64,000 nt of DNA from Kitasatospora sp. NBC_01287. Lineage in GTDB: Bacteria; Actinomycetota; Actinomycetes; Streptomycetales; Streptomycetaceae. Positions 8,397 to 16,781 of the stretch are shown piece after piece. The stretch is from assembly GCF_026340565.1 (NCBI RefSeq), contig NZ_JAPEPB010000001.1, forward strand, positions 4,750,501-4,814,500. The letters are read 5' to 3'. The notes under the pieces were generated by a model. The model ran no database searches, was not told the origin of the DNA, and saw nothing but the letters and a program-made list of their open reading frames with translations. The position numbers were made by a program, and so were the translations under genes. How positions within the stretch are numbered: position 1 is the first letter of the stretch; every line of letters begins with the position of its first letter.

Positions 8397-8729
8397 CGAG
8401 CCGAGCCCGCCGAGCCGCTACAGGGCCCCGCACAGCCCTCGCACAGCCCTCGCAGGGCCCCGCCGGGCCGCCGCGGGCCCCCTCCCGCCGTGCCGGGTGC
8501 CCGCCCCGCCCCGGCCGCGCCGTCGCCGCTCCGGGCCGCGGCGCGTCATTTGGCGCAGCAGCCCGCGCGTCCGCCCGGCGCACTGCCTAACGTGACGTCA
8601 GGAGCGAGGCGGGCGGCCGAGTGCTCGGCGCCTCTTCGGGCCTCGCTCCGACCCTCTTCCGTTCAGCGGCGTCAGCGGCCCGATGCCTGGAGCCGGGCGC
8701 CGCTCCCGCGCCTGCCCAGGAGGCAGCAC
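8397..8729. other. Intergenic region before the NHL protein gene
   Basis: About 330 bp, very C-rich, with short GCACAGCCCTC repeats near 8428-8450 and no supportable gene. The promoter of the downstream secreted-protein gene should lie near 8580-8710. Confidence 0.45.
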
Positions 8730-9869
8730 GTGAGAGTTCGTCCCTGTACCCGCCGCCTCGCGGTGCTGGCCGCGCTGACCGTCACCACGGCGGTCGGCGC
8801 GAGCACCGCGCACGCCGTCGACATCCGGCCCAGCGGTCCGGTCCCCTTCATCGCCCAGCTCGACACCGTGTCGACCGTGGCCTCGACCGTCCCGGCCAAC
8901 GGTGATGTGAACCCGTACGGCACCGCCGTGATCCACGAGAACGCGGGTGAGCTGCGCGAAGGATCCGTGCTGGTCAGCAATTTCAACAACAGCCAGAACC
9001 AGCAGGGCACCGGCACCACGCTGGTCCAGATCAGCCCCGACGGGCAGGCGCGCCAGTTCGCCCGGATCGACCCGAACAACCTGCCCGGCCCCTGCCCCGG
9101 CGGGGTCGGGCTGACCACCGCGCTCTCGGTGCTGCCCGGCGGCTGGGTGGTGGTGGGCAGCCTGCCGACCACGGACGGCACGGCGGCCACCGCCGGGGCG
9201 GGCTGCCTGCTGGTGCTCGACAAGCACGGCACGGTCCGCGAGACGCTGGCCGGCGACGGCATCAACGGCCCGTGGGACATGACCTCGGTGAGCCACGACG
9301 ACCGGACCGAGCTCTTCGTCAGCAACGTGCTCAACGGCACCGTGGCGGGCGGCGGCAACAGGGTCGACCGGGGCACCGTGCTGCGGATCACCCTGCGCAC
9401 CGGCCCCGGTGACGAGCCGCCGCGCCGGGTGGCGACCACCGTGATCGGCTCCGGATTCGGCCAGCGGACCGACCCGGCCGCCCTGGTGATCGGCCCCACC
9501 GGCCTGGGCCTCGGCCGGGAGGGCAAGCTCTACGTCGCCGACACCCTGGGCAACCGGATCACCGCGATCCCGGACGCGGAGCGCCGCGACAGCGATGCCG
9601 GCACCGGGCGCCAGGTCTCCATCGCCGACCACCTGAACTCCCCGCTGGGCCTGGCGATCGCCCCCAACGGCAACATCCTGACGGTCAACGGCGGCGACGG
9701 GCTGATCGTGGAGACCACCTGGTGCGGCGACCAGATCGCCACCCGACAGCTCGACTCCAGCGGCAACCCGCCCGGCGCGGGCGCCCTGTTCGGCCTGGCC
9801 GTCGACCGGGACAAGGACAGCGTCTACTTCGTGGACGACGCCACCAACACCCTGAACCGGCTGCACTGA
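8730..9869 (+). CDS. Secreted NHL/SMP-30-like beta-propeller protein
   Basis: 379 aa from GTG 8730, chosen because AGGAGG (8719-8724) precedes it. A Sec signal peptide (basic RVRPCTRR, hydrophobic core, AHA-type cleavage near residue 30) marks it as exported. The mature part has repeated blades with motifs such as GKLYVADTLGNRITAI and SPLGLAIAPNGNILTVNGGDG, typical of NHL-repeat propellers. Function is unknown; such proteins bind ligands or act as extracellular lactonase-like scaffolds. It converges on the phospholipase gene, with a shared hairpin between them. Confidence 0.75.
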   Translation: MRVRPCTRRLAVLAALTVTTAVGASTAHAVDIRPSGPVPFIAQLDTVSTVASTVPANGDVNPYGTAVIHENAGELREGSVLVSNFNNSQNQQGTGTTLVQISPDGQARQFARIDPNNLPGPCPGGVGLTTALSVLPGGWVVVGSLPTTDGTAATAGAGCLLVLDKHGTVRETLAGDGINGPWDMTSVSHDDRTELFVSNVLNGTVAGGGNRVDRGTVLRITLRTGPGDEPPRRVATTVIGSGFGQRTDPAALVIGPTGLGLGREGKLYVADTLGNRITAIPDAERRDSDAGTGRQVSIADHLNSPLGLAIAPNGNILTVNGGDGLIVETTWCGDQIATRQLDSSGNPPGAGALFGLAVDRDKDSVYFVDDATNTLNRLH

Positions 9870-9878
9870 GTCCGGCAC

Positions 9879-9923
9879 GGGCCCTGGTCCGACCGGCGGG
9901 GAACCGTCGGTGGGCCAGGGCCC
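9879..9923. terminator. Bidirectional terminator hairpin
   Basis: GGGCCCTGG (9879-9887) pairs with 9915-9923 and an inner CCGAC/GTCGG stem extends the hairpin. It sits between two convergent genes and could end both transcripts. Confidence 0.7.
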
Positions 9924-9953
9924 CTGCGTGCCGCCACCCCGCTGCCCGCCGCC

Positions 9954-12017
9954 TCAGGTGGTGGCGATCGCCGGGTCGCTGGTGCCGGCCCGGCCGGTCT
10001 CCACGTGCCCGGCCAGCCGGCGCAGGAAGCCGGGCTGTTCGGCGGTGGCCACCGACAGGTCGTACCAGCCGTTGCCGTGGTGCGGGTGGGCCGTGTGGCG
10101 CTGGTGGGCGCCCGGCCGCAGGCGGTAGGTGGCGGGGTGGTCGTTGCCGTTGCCGTAGGCGTCGGTGACGGTGACGGTGACCGGAGCGGATCCGCTGTTG
10201 GTCAGCACCAGCTCCACTTGCCCGCTGTCCCCGTCATGACGGGCCGTCACCTCGACGCCGGCGGTGCCGGCCTGCCCGCTGAACTGCCGCAGGAAGCCGT
10301 TGGGGCCGTGCACGGTGACGTCGTACGCGCCGGCGGCCAGCGTCCAGGTGCCCGACACCTGCCGCCGGGCCTCGGCGGTGTAGGTCCAGGGGCCGCCGGG
10401 CTGGGTCGCGGAGGTCACCAGGAAGTGGGCGCCGGCCGCGCCGTGGCTGGCGAAGTCGATCCGCAGCCGGCCGTCCGCGCCGGCCCGGCCGTCGGCGGCC
10501 AGGTCGTAGGGCAGCGGGCGGGCGGTGCGCACCCCGGGCTCCTGCTTGGGCAGCGCCGGGTCGGCCGGCGGCACCGGCACGTAGCCGGCGTGCCGGTCCT
10601 GGTCCGGCGGCAGGTAGCCGGCGGTGTCGGGCAGGCCGGGCACCTCGGCGTCGGGGCGGCGGAAGTCGAAGGCCGCCGTCAGGTCGCCGCAGACCGCGCG
10701 GCGCCAGGGCGAGATGTTCGGCTCGTGCACCCCGAAGCGCTGCTCGATGAACCGGATGATCGAGGTGTGGTCGAAGGTCTGCGAGCAGACAGCGCCGCCC
10801 TTGCTCCACGGCGAGACGACGAACATCGGCACCCGCTGGCCCAGGCCGTACGGGCCGGCGGTGGCGGAGTCGCCGGCCGCCGGGGTGAAGAGCTCCCCGG
10901 TGGTGGCCACGGTGGACTGCCCCTCGGCCGCCGAGGCCGGCGGGTACGGCGGTACCACGTGGTCGAAGAAGCCGTCGTTCTCGTCGTAGGTGATCAGCAG
11001 GGCCGTCCTGCTCCACACCTCGGGGTCGGCGGTCAGCGCGTCCAGCACCTGCGAGATGTACCAGGCGCCGTAGTTGGCCGGCCAGTTGGGGTGCTCGGTG
11101 AAGGCCTCGGGTGCCACGATCCAGGAGACCTGGGGCAGCGTGCCGCCCACCACGTCGGCCGTCAGCCGGTCGAAGAGGCCCTCGCCCGACTTGTTGTCGG
11201 TCCCGGTGCGGGCCTTGTCGTAGAGCGGCTCGCCGGGCTTGGCGTTGCGGTACTGGTCGAAGTACAGCAGGGAGTTGTCGCCGTAGTTCCCCCGGTAGGC
11301 ATCCTGTATCCAGCCCCAGCCGCCGTTCGCGTCCAGGCCGTTGCCGATGTCCTGGTAGATCTTCCAGGAGACGCCGGCCTGCTCCAGCCGCTCCGGGTAG
11401 GTGGTCCAGGAGTAGCCGGCCTCGGCGTTGTTGATGACCGGGCCGCCGCCCTTGCCGTCGTTGCCGGTCCAACCCGTCCACATGTAGTAGCGGTTCGGGT
11501 CGGTGGGGCCCACCAGCGAGCAGTGGTAGGCGTCGCAGATGGTGAACGCGTCGGCCAGCGCGTAGTGGAAGGGGATGTCCTGCCGGGTCAGGTAGGCCAT
11601 CGTGGTGGCGGTCTTGGCCGGCACCCACTGGTCGTACTTGCCCTCGTTGCGCGCCTGGTGGCCGCTGTTCCAGTCGTGCGCGAGGTCCTCCAGGAACTGC
11701 AGTCCCAGGTTCTCCGCGCCCGGGTGGAACGGCAGCACGTCCTTGCTGCCGTCCCACTGGTACCAGACCGGCTTGCCGCTGGGCAGCGTCACCGGTCGCG
11801 GGTCGCCGAAGCCGCGCACGCCGCGCAGGGTGCCGAAGTAGTGGTCGAAGGAACGGTTCTCCTGCATCAGCACGACGATGTGCTCCACGTCGCGCAGGCT
11901 CCCGGTGCCGCGGTTGGCCGGGATGTCCGCGGCGCGCGCGATGCTGGTGGACATCGCGGAGAGGGCGGCGGTCGAGCCCGCCAGTTGGATGAGCCGGCGG
12001 CGGTTGATGTCGGTCAT
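9954..12017 (-). CDS. Tat-exported phosphocholine-type phospholipase C
   Basis: 687 aa from ATG 12017 (AGGAGA upstream); a start at 12083 would bury the signal. A twin-arginine signal (RRRLIQLAG) is followed by ENRSFDHYFGTLRGVRGF, the metal/nucleophile region of the bacterial phospholipase C / acid phosphatase AcpA superfamily. The catalytic domain runs to about residue 480. Two C-terminal DUF756-like domains follow (about 500-590 and 595-680), as in phosphocholine-specific phospholipases C. It should hydrolyse phospholipid head groups outside the cell, freeing phosphorylated alcohols. Phosphate-starvation control is common for the family, but no clear PHO box was found upstream. Confidence 0.88.
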   Translation of the reverse strand: MTDINRRRLIQLAGSTAALSAMSTSIARAADIPANRGTGSLRDVEHIVVLMQENRSFDHYFGTLRGVRGFGDPRPVTLPSGKPVWYQWDGSKDVLPFHPGAENLGLQFLEDLAHDWNSGHQARNEGKYDQWVPAKTATTMAYLTRQDIPFHYALADAFTICDAYHCSLVGPTDPNRYYMWTGWTGNDGKGGGPVINNAEAGYSWTTYPERLEQAGVSWKIYQDIGNGLDANGGWGWIQDAYRGNYGDNSLLYFDQYRNAKPGEPLYDKARTGTDNKSGEGLFDRLTADVVGGTLPQVSWIVAPEAFTEHPNWPANYGAWYISQVLDALTADPEVWSRTALLITYDENDGFFDHVVPPYPPASAAEGQSTVATTGELFTPAAGDSATAGPYGLGQRVPMFVVSPWSKGGAVCSQTFDHTSIIRFIEQRFGVHEPNISPWRRAVCGDLTAAFDFRRPDAEVPGLPDTAGYLPPDQDRHAGYVPVPPADPALPKQEPGVRTARPLPYDLAADGRAGADGRLRIDFASHGAAGAHFLVTSATQPGGPWTYTAEARRQVSGTWTLAAGAYDVTVHGPNGFLRQFSGQAGTAGVEVTARHDGDSGQVELVLTNSGSAPVTVTVTDAYGNGNDHPATYRLRPGAHQRHTAHPHHGNGWYDLSVATAEQPGFLRRLAGHVETGRAGTSDPAIATT

Positions 12018-12257
12018 GGCAGGCCTGTCTCCTGAGGGCTCCGGGGGCGGCACGGGACGACGCGGGTGCGCAGACAGTCTCATGAGTCGACCGATAACGT
12101 ACGGCGGAGCGCGGGGGAAGGCCTGGAGAACCCTGCGCCAACTTCGTTGGTTTCAGGCGGTTCTACCAGTAGGCATACGGTATGACGGTAGGCCGGACGC
12201 TCGCTCGGCCCGACCGGAGCGTAGACCGGAGCGGGCGTCCCACCGTGCTGTCGCCTC

Positions 12258-12440
12258 TCACTTCGTCGGGAAGGTGCCGAGGCACGTCGCCATGGTGCTC
12301 AGGGTCTGGGCGGCGTCCCCGTCGGGATCGACCGTCGCGTCGGTACCGGTGACGTCCACCATCGTGATGACGTTTCCGGACAGCACGAACGACGCTACTT
12401 CATCGTCCCGTACGGGCATCAGGCTCGCCAGGATTTCACC
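12258..12440 (-). pseudogene. C-terminal remnant of an unidentified protein
   Basis: The minus strand reads ILASLMPVRDDEVAS, then SGNVITMVDVTGTDATVDP and ends LGTFPTK-stop, a coherent ~60-residue tail with no start of its own. It overlaps the 3' end of the neighbouring 415-aa gene. Its first part (41 bp) is repeated exactly at 16597-16637. It looks like a decayed neighbour gene left beside cassette boundaries. The parent family is not recognised. Confidence 0.5.
12391..12431. repeat. 41-bp direct repeat, copy 1
   Basis: Identical over 41 bp to 16597-16637 and 53 of 55 if extended, in the same orientation, 4.2 kb apart. It flanks the outer parts of the cassette island. Confidence 0.9.
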
Positions 12441-13683
12441 TGGACGAGGCCACCGAGACGCGCCGCGCTCTCGTGAGCTTCCGCCGTCGGCCGCCGGCGG
12501 CGAGTTCGCTGAGGCGCTCGCCGATCACGGAGACGCCGGGTCGGGGCTCCTGCGCGTAGTACCAGGGCTTGCGTCGGCGCAACAGGTCCTCGCCGTGCTC
12601 GGCCCAGCTGAATCCGGGTTTCCGCAGCAGCTTCCGGAAGACCGCGTCGGTGGTTTCCGGGTGGGCGGCGGCCAGGCGGCGGATCGGCAGGGGGGCGATC
12701 GAGTCCTCGCGCAGGTATGTGCGCAGCAGGTCCTGGTGCTTCCTACGGCCCGTCAGGGCCGGGTCGGCGAAGAGGTCCCGCAGCATCCCGTAGTCCGCGT
12801 AGAAGTTCATTCCGTCAACTTCGTCGTAGATGACGCCGATCGTCTCCGAGTCTGCGAGGCCCCGTGGGAGTTCGAATGCCGGGAAGTCCAGCCCGGGCAG
12901 CCGCCTGCCTTGTGCGCGGTCGGGGTGTGCGGCGGTGGTGGCCTCCTGCCGGTGCCGGTAGTAGGAGTTGAGCAGGTCCTCGGCTTCGGCTGGGGGAAGG
13001 ACCAGTTCGTCACCACCGCAGAATTCGACGAAGGCGGCCCGGTCCTCCCGCATCCGCTGCCAGCCCTGTTCGATCTTCTCGGGGTTGCGGAAGACCAGCT
13101 CGGGCTGGCCGGCTGCCAGTTGGACCGCGGCTCGGGCGATCTCGGTGGCGCTGGACTTCGGGTACGACGACATCATCCCGGAGATCAACCACACACCGTC
13201 GGCCGAGTGGATGGGCACCAAGCAGGCGAGAAGGAACTGTCCCTTGGACACTCCACGGAAGGCGCTCGGCCCGACGTTCGAGTACACGCGGTACTCCAGG
13301 TCGTCGACCAGGTTCAGCAGGACGACGCCATCCCCGTCCTTGCGCCGGATCTCGAAGACGCCCTCGACCGGGCCACGCCAGCCGAGCAGCATCTCCCGAT
13401 CGACTTCGCTCAAGTCCCGCCGTGAGGCGACGAATCGGTCCACCACGGTGGCACCTCCCGGCAGGCGGTACCGCAGGATGAAGTGGTCGATGATCCGGAT
13501 CGCGTCGCCTTCGCCCAGCCGCCGCTCAGGGCCTGCGGCCTCCAGTAGAAGAGGCGTCAGCCACCGGTCGAAGCGAGCGCTCCGCGCGAAGGCGACCAGC
13601 TCTCCCTTCAACTCGGCACTGCGCTCGATGAGATCGGTGAGCGAGCGCTCGCCGTGATCCGCATCCCGAACCGCGATCGCCAT
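12436..13683 (-). CDS. Uncharacterised 415-aa protein, second gene of a cassette
   Basis: 415 aa from ATG 13683 (GGGAGAGCAGG upstream); an upstream in-frame start at 13779 is less likely. No family was recognised. It is soluble, without signal or TM segments, rich in charged residues and shows good codon bias throughout. Visible features are an N-terminal helical part (LTDLIERSAELKGEL), a central mixed region with LLNLVDDLEYRVYSN, and a conserved-looking WYYAQEPRPG near the C-terminus. It lies 52 bp after the 103-aa gene in the same orientation, in the position occupied by the toxin in the other cassettes of this island. A toxin or effector role is only a guilt-by-location inference. Confidence 0.6.
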   Translation of the reverse strand: MAIAVRDADHGERSLTDLIERSAELKGELVAFARSARFDRWLTPLLLEAAGPERRLGEGDAIRIIDHFILRYRLPGGATVVDRFVASRRDLSEVDREMLLGWRGPVEGVFEIRRKDGDGVVLLNLVDDLEYRVYSNVGPSAFRGVSKGQFLLACLVPIHSADGVWLISGMMSSYPKSSATEIARAAVQLAAGQPELVFRNPEKIEQGWQRMREDRAAFVEFCGGDELVLPPAEAEDLLNSYYRHRQEATTAAHPDRAQGRRLPGLDFPAFELPRGLADSETIGVIYDEVDGMNFYADYGMLRDLFADPALTGRRKHQDLLRTYLREDSIAPLPIRRLAAAHPETTDAVFRKLLRKPGFSWAEHGEDLLRRRKPWYYAQEPRPGVSVIGERLSELAAGGRRRKLTRARRVSVASSR

Positions 13684-13735
13684 GTCCTGCTCTCCCTGCA
13701 AGCCAGTTCCGAAATGAGGTGTGAGCTGCTCGGTG

Positions 13736-14047
13736 TCAGCCGGCCCAGTGGCGGTACGCCTCGACCCACTCGGCGCCACAAGGGGCAGGTGTTGGCATCG
13801 GCAGCTCCAGGATCCCGATCTTCTGTCGAACGCGGCCGCGAGAGCACAGTGCGACGATCCGGCCGTCCTCCGCGAGATCGACGCCGCGCACGGTCACCTC
13901 GACGCCGAGGACCGTCGTGCTGAACGGCACCGCGAGATTCTCCCGCAGCATGGTGAACAGACCGCTCAGCTGCTCGTCCTCGCCGTAGGCGTCGACGGTG
14001 GCCTCGTCGACCATGGCCTCAAGCTCGGCCCTGCCCGGTGCACCCAT
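13736..14047 (-). CDS. Small acidic protein, first gene of a cassette
   Basis: 103 aa from ATG 14047. A TAGCGT box ends 6 nt before the ATG with no Shine-Dalgarno sequence, which suggests a leaderless transcript. The sequence (VDEATVDAYGEDEQLSG, then FSTTVLGVEVTVRGVDL) resembles small actinobacterial proteins that I recall being annotated as calcium-binding, though no EF-hand loop is evident. It is divergent from LLM copy A and is followed by the 415-aa gene. In this island that position is held by antitoxins, so it may be an antitoxin or immunity partner. Confidence 0.6.
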   Translation of the reverse strand: MGAPGRAELEAMVDEATVDAYGEDEQLSGLFTMLRENLAVPFSTTVLGVEVTVRGVDLAEDGRIVALCSRGRVRQKIGILELPMPTPAPCGAEWVEAYRHWAG

Positions 14048-14132
14048 GGCGCCACGCTAGCGGTCGTGCGGGTGCCGTCGCCGCGGGTCGCTCGAATCTC
14101 ACCTGCCGGAGCGAACGCGTAGGGTCGAAGCC

Positions 14133-14379
14133 ATGCGTCCGAGCACAGTGATCCTTCCCCATCCACCGGTGGGCCGAGGGGCGGAAGATCTGGCGGCGGG
14201 CCGAGGACCTCGGGTTCCATGCCGCGTACACCTATGACCACCTGTCGTGGCGGTGGTTCCGCGAGGAGCCGTGGTCCGGGGCGGTTCCCACGCTGACGGC
14301 TGCCGCCGCGGCGACGGAGCGGATCCGCCTCGGCACGCTCGTCACCTCGGTCAATACTCGTTCACCCATCGGGGGCTGA
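14133..14379 (+). pseudogene. LLM oxidoreductase 5' fragment, copy A (frameshifted)
   Basis: The ATG, first ~70 codons and upstream ~45 bp match the intact LLM gene at 16795. One extra C after CTTCCC (about 14152) breaks the frame, and homology ends after GTCACCTCG. The tail then reads GTCAATACTCGTTCACCCAT, with a stop at 14377. The leaderless -10 box TAGGGT (14120-14125) is retained 7 nt before the ATG. Copy A shares the variants RPSTV, REEP and TAAAATER with copy D. Confidence 0.85.
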
Positions 14380-14415
14380 TCGGCGAAGAAGCTGCGAGAG
14401 GGTTGGCGTAGGCGC

Positions 14416-14808
14416 TCAGATCGGCTCGACTGCGACGCGCGGGTGGCACAGTCTGCGCAAGTCATCCAGGTCACTCGTGACAACGGTGACGTCGCCCCGT
14501 TCGAGGTGTGCCGTGGCCGCGAGCATCGCATCGATGGCGTACTTGTGGCCGTGCAACCCTTCGGCTGCGAGCAACTTGCTTGCGGCGCGGGCGATCTCCT
14601 CTGTGATCGGGCGTACCTTGGTCAGGGAGACGGCGTGGTCGAACGCGGCCTGGGGCACTCTGGGGTCACGAGCCTCCACCAGAGTCGCCGCACTTGTGAC
14701 GACCAACAGGTCGAGGGTTCGCGCTACATCCAGCCAGACCGTCATATCGCGGTGCCGGCGGGAGAGTTTGGAGAGCGCCTCGCTGTCGAGAACGAGCGTT
14801 CCGCTCAC
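14416..14808 (-). CDS. VapC-type PIN-domain toxin (VapC-1)
   Basis: 130 aa, GTG start overlapping the antitoxin stop. PIN-domain acidic residues are in place: Asp8 in LVLDSEAL, Glu45 in TLVEARD, Asp93 in YAIDAML and Asp113 in VTSDLDD. PIN toxins are Mg-dependent endoribonucleases, usually cutting tRNA or rRNA, and are held inactive by the cognate VapB. The motif GLHGHKYAIDA is shared with VapC-2 at 18380, so the two modules are paralogous. The 3' end faces LLM copy A, whose putative promoter would produce antisense transcript into this gene. Confidence 0.85.
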   Translation of the reverse strand: MSGTLVLDSEALSKLSRRHRDMTVWLDVARTLDLLVVTSAATLVEARDPRVPQAAFDHAVSLTKVRPITEEIARAASKLLAAEGLHGHKYAIDAMLAATAHLERGDVTVVTSDLDDLRRLCHPRVAVEPI

Positions 14809-15086
14809 GCGGCGTCTGCCGGAGCCGAGTTGTCACGGTGCGTGGCATGGTGGGCGCGGATGCGCTCGGCCCTGGCCGCCACCTCGGTCGGGTCGACCGG
14901 GCCGTGCTCCGCTTCGGCAGTGGCGATGTACTCATCGATGGCTTCGCGTTGGAGTTGCCGCTGCACGGCCTCCTCGATGTAGGAGGAAACTCCCTGCTTT
15001 CCGGCACGTGCACGAATCGCCTCCAGGGTCTCGGTGCGCAAGGAGACACTGGTGACACGGGTCTTGCCAGGGCGGGACGCATCCAT
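14805..15086 (-). CDS. VapB-type antitoxin (VapB-1)
   Basis: 93 aa from ATG 15086. This start is preferred over ATG 15104 because a TACACT box ends 6 nt before it, the pattern of a leaderless transcript. The N-terminus (KTRVTSVSLRTETLEAI) is the beta strand/helix of a ribbon-helix-helix DNA-binding domain, and the acidic C-terminal half is the likely toxin-wrapping segment. It should neutralise VapC-1 and repress its own promoter. It overlaps vapC by 4 nt. The C-terminal ARAERIRAHH...ADAA motif recurs in the broken remnant near 20363. Confidence 0.82.
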   Translation of the reverse strand: MDASRPGKTRVTSVSLRTETLEAIRARAGKQGVSSYIEEAVQRQLQREAIDEYIATAEAEHGPVDPTEVAARAERIRAHHATHRDNSAPADAA

Positions 15087-15096
15087 GGAACCAGTG

Positions 15097-15113
15097 TAGT
15101 ACATGACCTACTA
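15097..15113. promoter_or_regulatory. Candidate VapB-1 operator
   Basis: TAGTA and TACTA form a 5-bp inverted repeat around a 7-nt spacer, immediately upstream of the predicted vapB-1 -10 box and start. This is the expected place for autorepression by the antitoxin or toxin-antitoxin complex. Confidence 0.5.
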
Positions 15114-15178
15114 GCCGGGCCCGTCCGACAGGCGCGCCTCGCTCCTGCTGATGCAACCGCTCCCGTAGGGTCGAGGGC

Positions 15179-15424
15179 ATGCGACTGAGCACGGTGATCC
15201 TCCCCATCCACCGGTGGAGCGAGGGCCAGAAGATCTGGCGGCGGGCCGAGGAGCTCGGGTTCCACGCCGCGTACACCTACGACCACCTCTCCTGGCGGAG
15301 CTTCCGCGACGAGCCCTGGTTCGGTGCGGTCCCCACCCTGACCGCCGCCGCGACGGCGACCGAGCGGATCCGGCTGGGCACCCTGGTCACCTCGGTCAAT
15401 CCCGTTTCACCTATCGCAGCCTGA
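15179..15424 (+). pseudogene. LLM oxidoreductase 5' fragment, copy B (open, 81 codons)
   Basis: From ATG 15179 the first 72 residues are identical to the intact LLM protein, yet the DNA differs at 13 positions, all synonymous by my count. After TLVTS the frame enters the junction tail (VNPVSPIAA) and stops at 15424. The -10 box TAGGGT (15166-15171) is retained 7 nt before the ATG. The fragment lacks most of the TIM barrel and cannot be an enzyme. It is open and might still be translated as an 81-aa peptide. Confidence 0.88.
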
Positions 15425-15459
15425 CCTGCGATGTTTCGCCGGTTCAGCCCCTGATGCCA

Positions 15460-15921
15460 CTATCCCTGCGAGTCGGCGGGCCAGAACTTGGGCGGGGCGC
15501 TTGCAGGATCCACGATCCGCAAGCGGCTCTGTTGGGACGGGTCGACCGCATTCAGCGAGATCAGACGCTGGCCGTCCGCCTGCTCGAGTTCAGCCAAGGC
15601 GTGGGGTAGGCCGGCGCACACAGCGGCGATAGCCGCACCGAGACCCACCAACCCACCGTGCTTGTGATTTTGGCGGTACTCGATGCGATGCAGGCCCGAC
15701 TCGGCGACGGCGACCACCTCGAGTGGACGGCTCAGTTGCTTCGTGTCATTCGTGACTACGATCTGAAAGCCGTCCGCTGCCGCACGGGAGTAGAGGTCGA
15801 CATCCTTGGTTCCCGCCCAGCCGCTGAGTTCGGCTACATGCTCGACGACGTGGTGCTTCAGGAGCAGCCGCACGATCCGTGCCATGGGAAGCGGCACATT
15901 CTCGTCGAGCAGCAGCTTCAA
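15460..15921 (-). CDS. DUF5615 PIN-like toxin
   Basis: 153 aa beginning at a TTG codon that overlaps the antitoxin stop (TTGA, 15918-15921). The opening MKLLLDENVP is the DUF5615 PIN-like signature, with LYSRAAADGFQIVVTND as the second acidic block. These proteins pair with DUF433 partners and are predicted RNases of type II toxin-antitoxin modules. The C-terminal ~50 residues (ALAELEQADG onward) exceed the usual ~110-130-aa size. The gene ends 36 bp from copy B, which reads toward it. Confidence 0.85.
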   Translation of the reverse strand: MKLLLDENVPLPMARIVRLLLKHHVVEHVAELSGWAGTKDVDLYSRAAADGFQIVVTNDTKQLSRPLEVVAVAESGLHRIEYRQNHKHGGLVGLGAAIAAVCAGLPHALAELEQADGQRLISLNAVDPSQQSRLRIVDPASAPPKFWPADSQG

Positions 15922-16565
15922 GACGCTGCCTGCCGGATTTCCGCGTCCTCGTAACTGTCGACATAGTCGGCGAAGTCCGCTGCGTCGCGCGCTGCTTCTG
16001 CTGTCACGCCCGGGTAGTAGTCGCCGATCTGCTCAGGTTGCACGCCGTCCCGTAGGAGAGCGGCGACCTCTGTCGCCGGGATGCGTGTCCCCTCGACGAC
16101 TGGCTCGCCGCCTCGCACGGCAGGGTCGATGGACACGTGTGGCCGGGGTTCAAGGAGGTCCGGGATTCGTCGACCACCACGGTAGAAGGGCGCAAGCACC
16201 TCCACCATGTCGTGGATGACGACATTGCCCTTGCTCCGCACGAGGTCCACTGCGTGGTCCGGGTCTGCCAGGTAGATCGTGTCACCGCCCGCGACCAGTC
16301 GGTAGGCCGAGAGGTGTTCCCGTTCGTCGAGGCCCTCGCGCAACGTGCTCAGCGCCCGCCTGATCTTCTGCAGGGATGCCTCCTCGCGAAGGCGGACACA
16401 GGCTCGCAGGGCGACCACGTCGCGAAAGGAGTAGAGGATCGGACGAGACGCCGAGATCTCCGGCACCAGGACAGCGCCGCGCTCGCCGGTGGCCCGTCGC
16501 CAGTGCGACAGCTGCCGCAGGGTCGCACCGGACAACGCGGCAGCCAGTTTGGGCTCGTACGACAT
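15918..16565 (-). CDS. DUF433 antitoxin with N-terminal MerR-like HTH
   Basis: 215 aa from ATG 16565, with a perfect AAGGAGGT upstream. The N-terminal ~100 residues (GATLRQLSHWRR, then PILYSFRDVVALRACVRLR) look like a MerR-type winged helix. The C-terminal ~75 residues are DUF433 (GGEPVVEGTRIPATEVAALL, then DYYPGVTAEAARDA), the standard partner of DUF5615 toxins. It should bind the toxin and probably its own promoter. The 230 bp between it and the intact LLM gene contain the second 41-bp repeat and the LLM promoter. Confidence 0.85.
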   Translation of the reverse strand: MSYEPKLAAALSGATLRQLSHWRRATGERGAVLVPEISASRPILYSFRDVVALRACVRLREEASLQKIRRALSTLREGLDEREHLSAYRLVAGGDTIYLADPDHAVDLVRSKGNVVIHDMVEVLAPFYRGGRRIPDLLEPRPHVSIDPAVRGGEPVVEGTRIPATEVAALLRDGVQPEQIGDYYPGVTAEAARDAADFADYVDSYEDAEIRQAAS

Positions 16566-16596
16566 GCGGCACCTCCTTGGCTCCAGACGACGATCC

Positions 16597-16637
16597 GACG
16601 CTACTTCATCGTCCCGTACGGGCATCAGGCTCGCCAG
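16597..16637. repeat. 41-bp direct repeat, copy 2
   Basis: Exact match to 12391-12431. On the minus strand it encodes the same LASLMPVRDDEVAS peptide stretch but continues differently, so it is a fragment rather than a gene. Confidence 0.9.
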
Positions 16638-16781
16638 CATTTCACCCGGATGGGGGCACCGGTACGCACCGTCATGGTCTGGAGCGCGGGCTTCACTGAG
16701 TCCCGTAGGGCGCAAGGTCAGCGGTTGCGCGGGTGTCATCACTGTGGGTTACTCGAAAGCTCACTCGCCGGAGCACGCGCG

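Noticed and set aside
12173..12184. GCATAC-G-GTATG near-palindrome resembling the VapB-2 operator
   Set aside because: Imperfect, short and not next to an antitoxin gene; probably coincidence, though it lies at the island edge.
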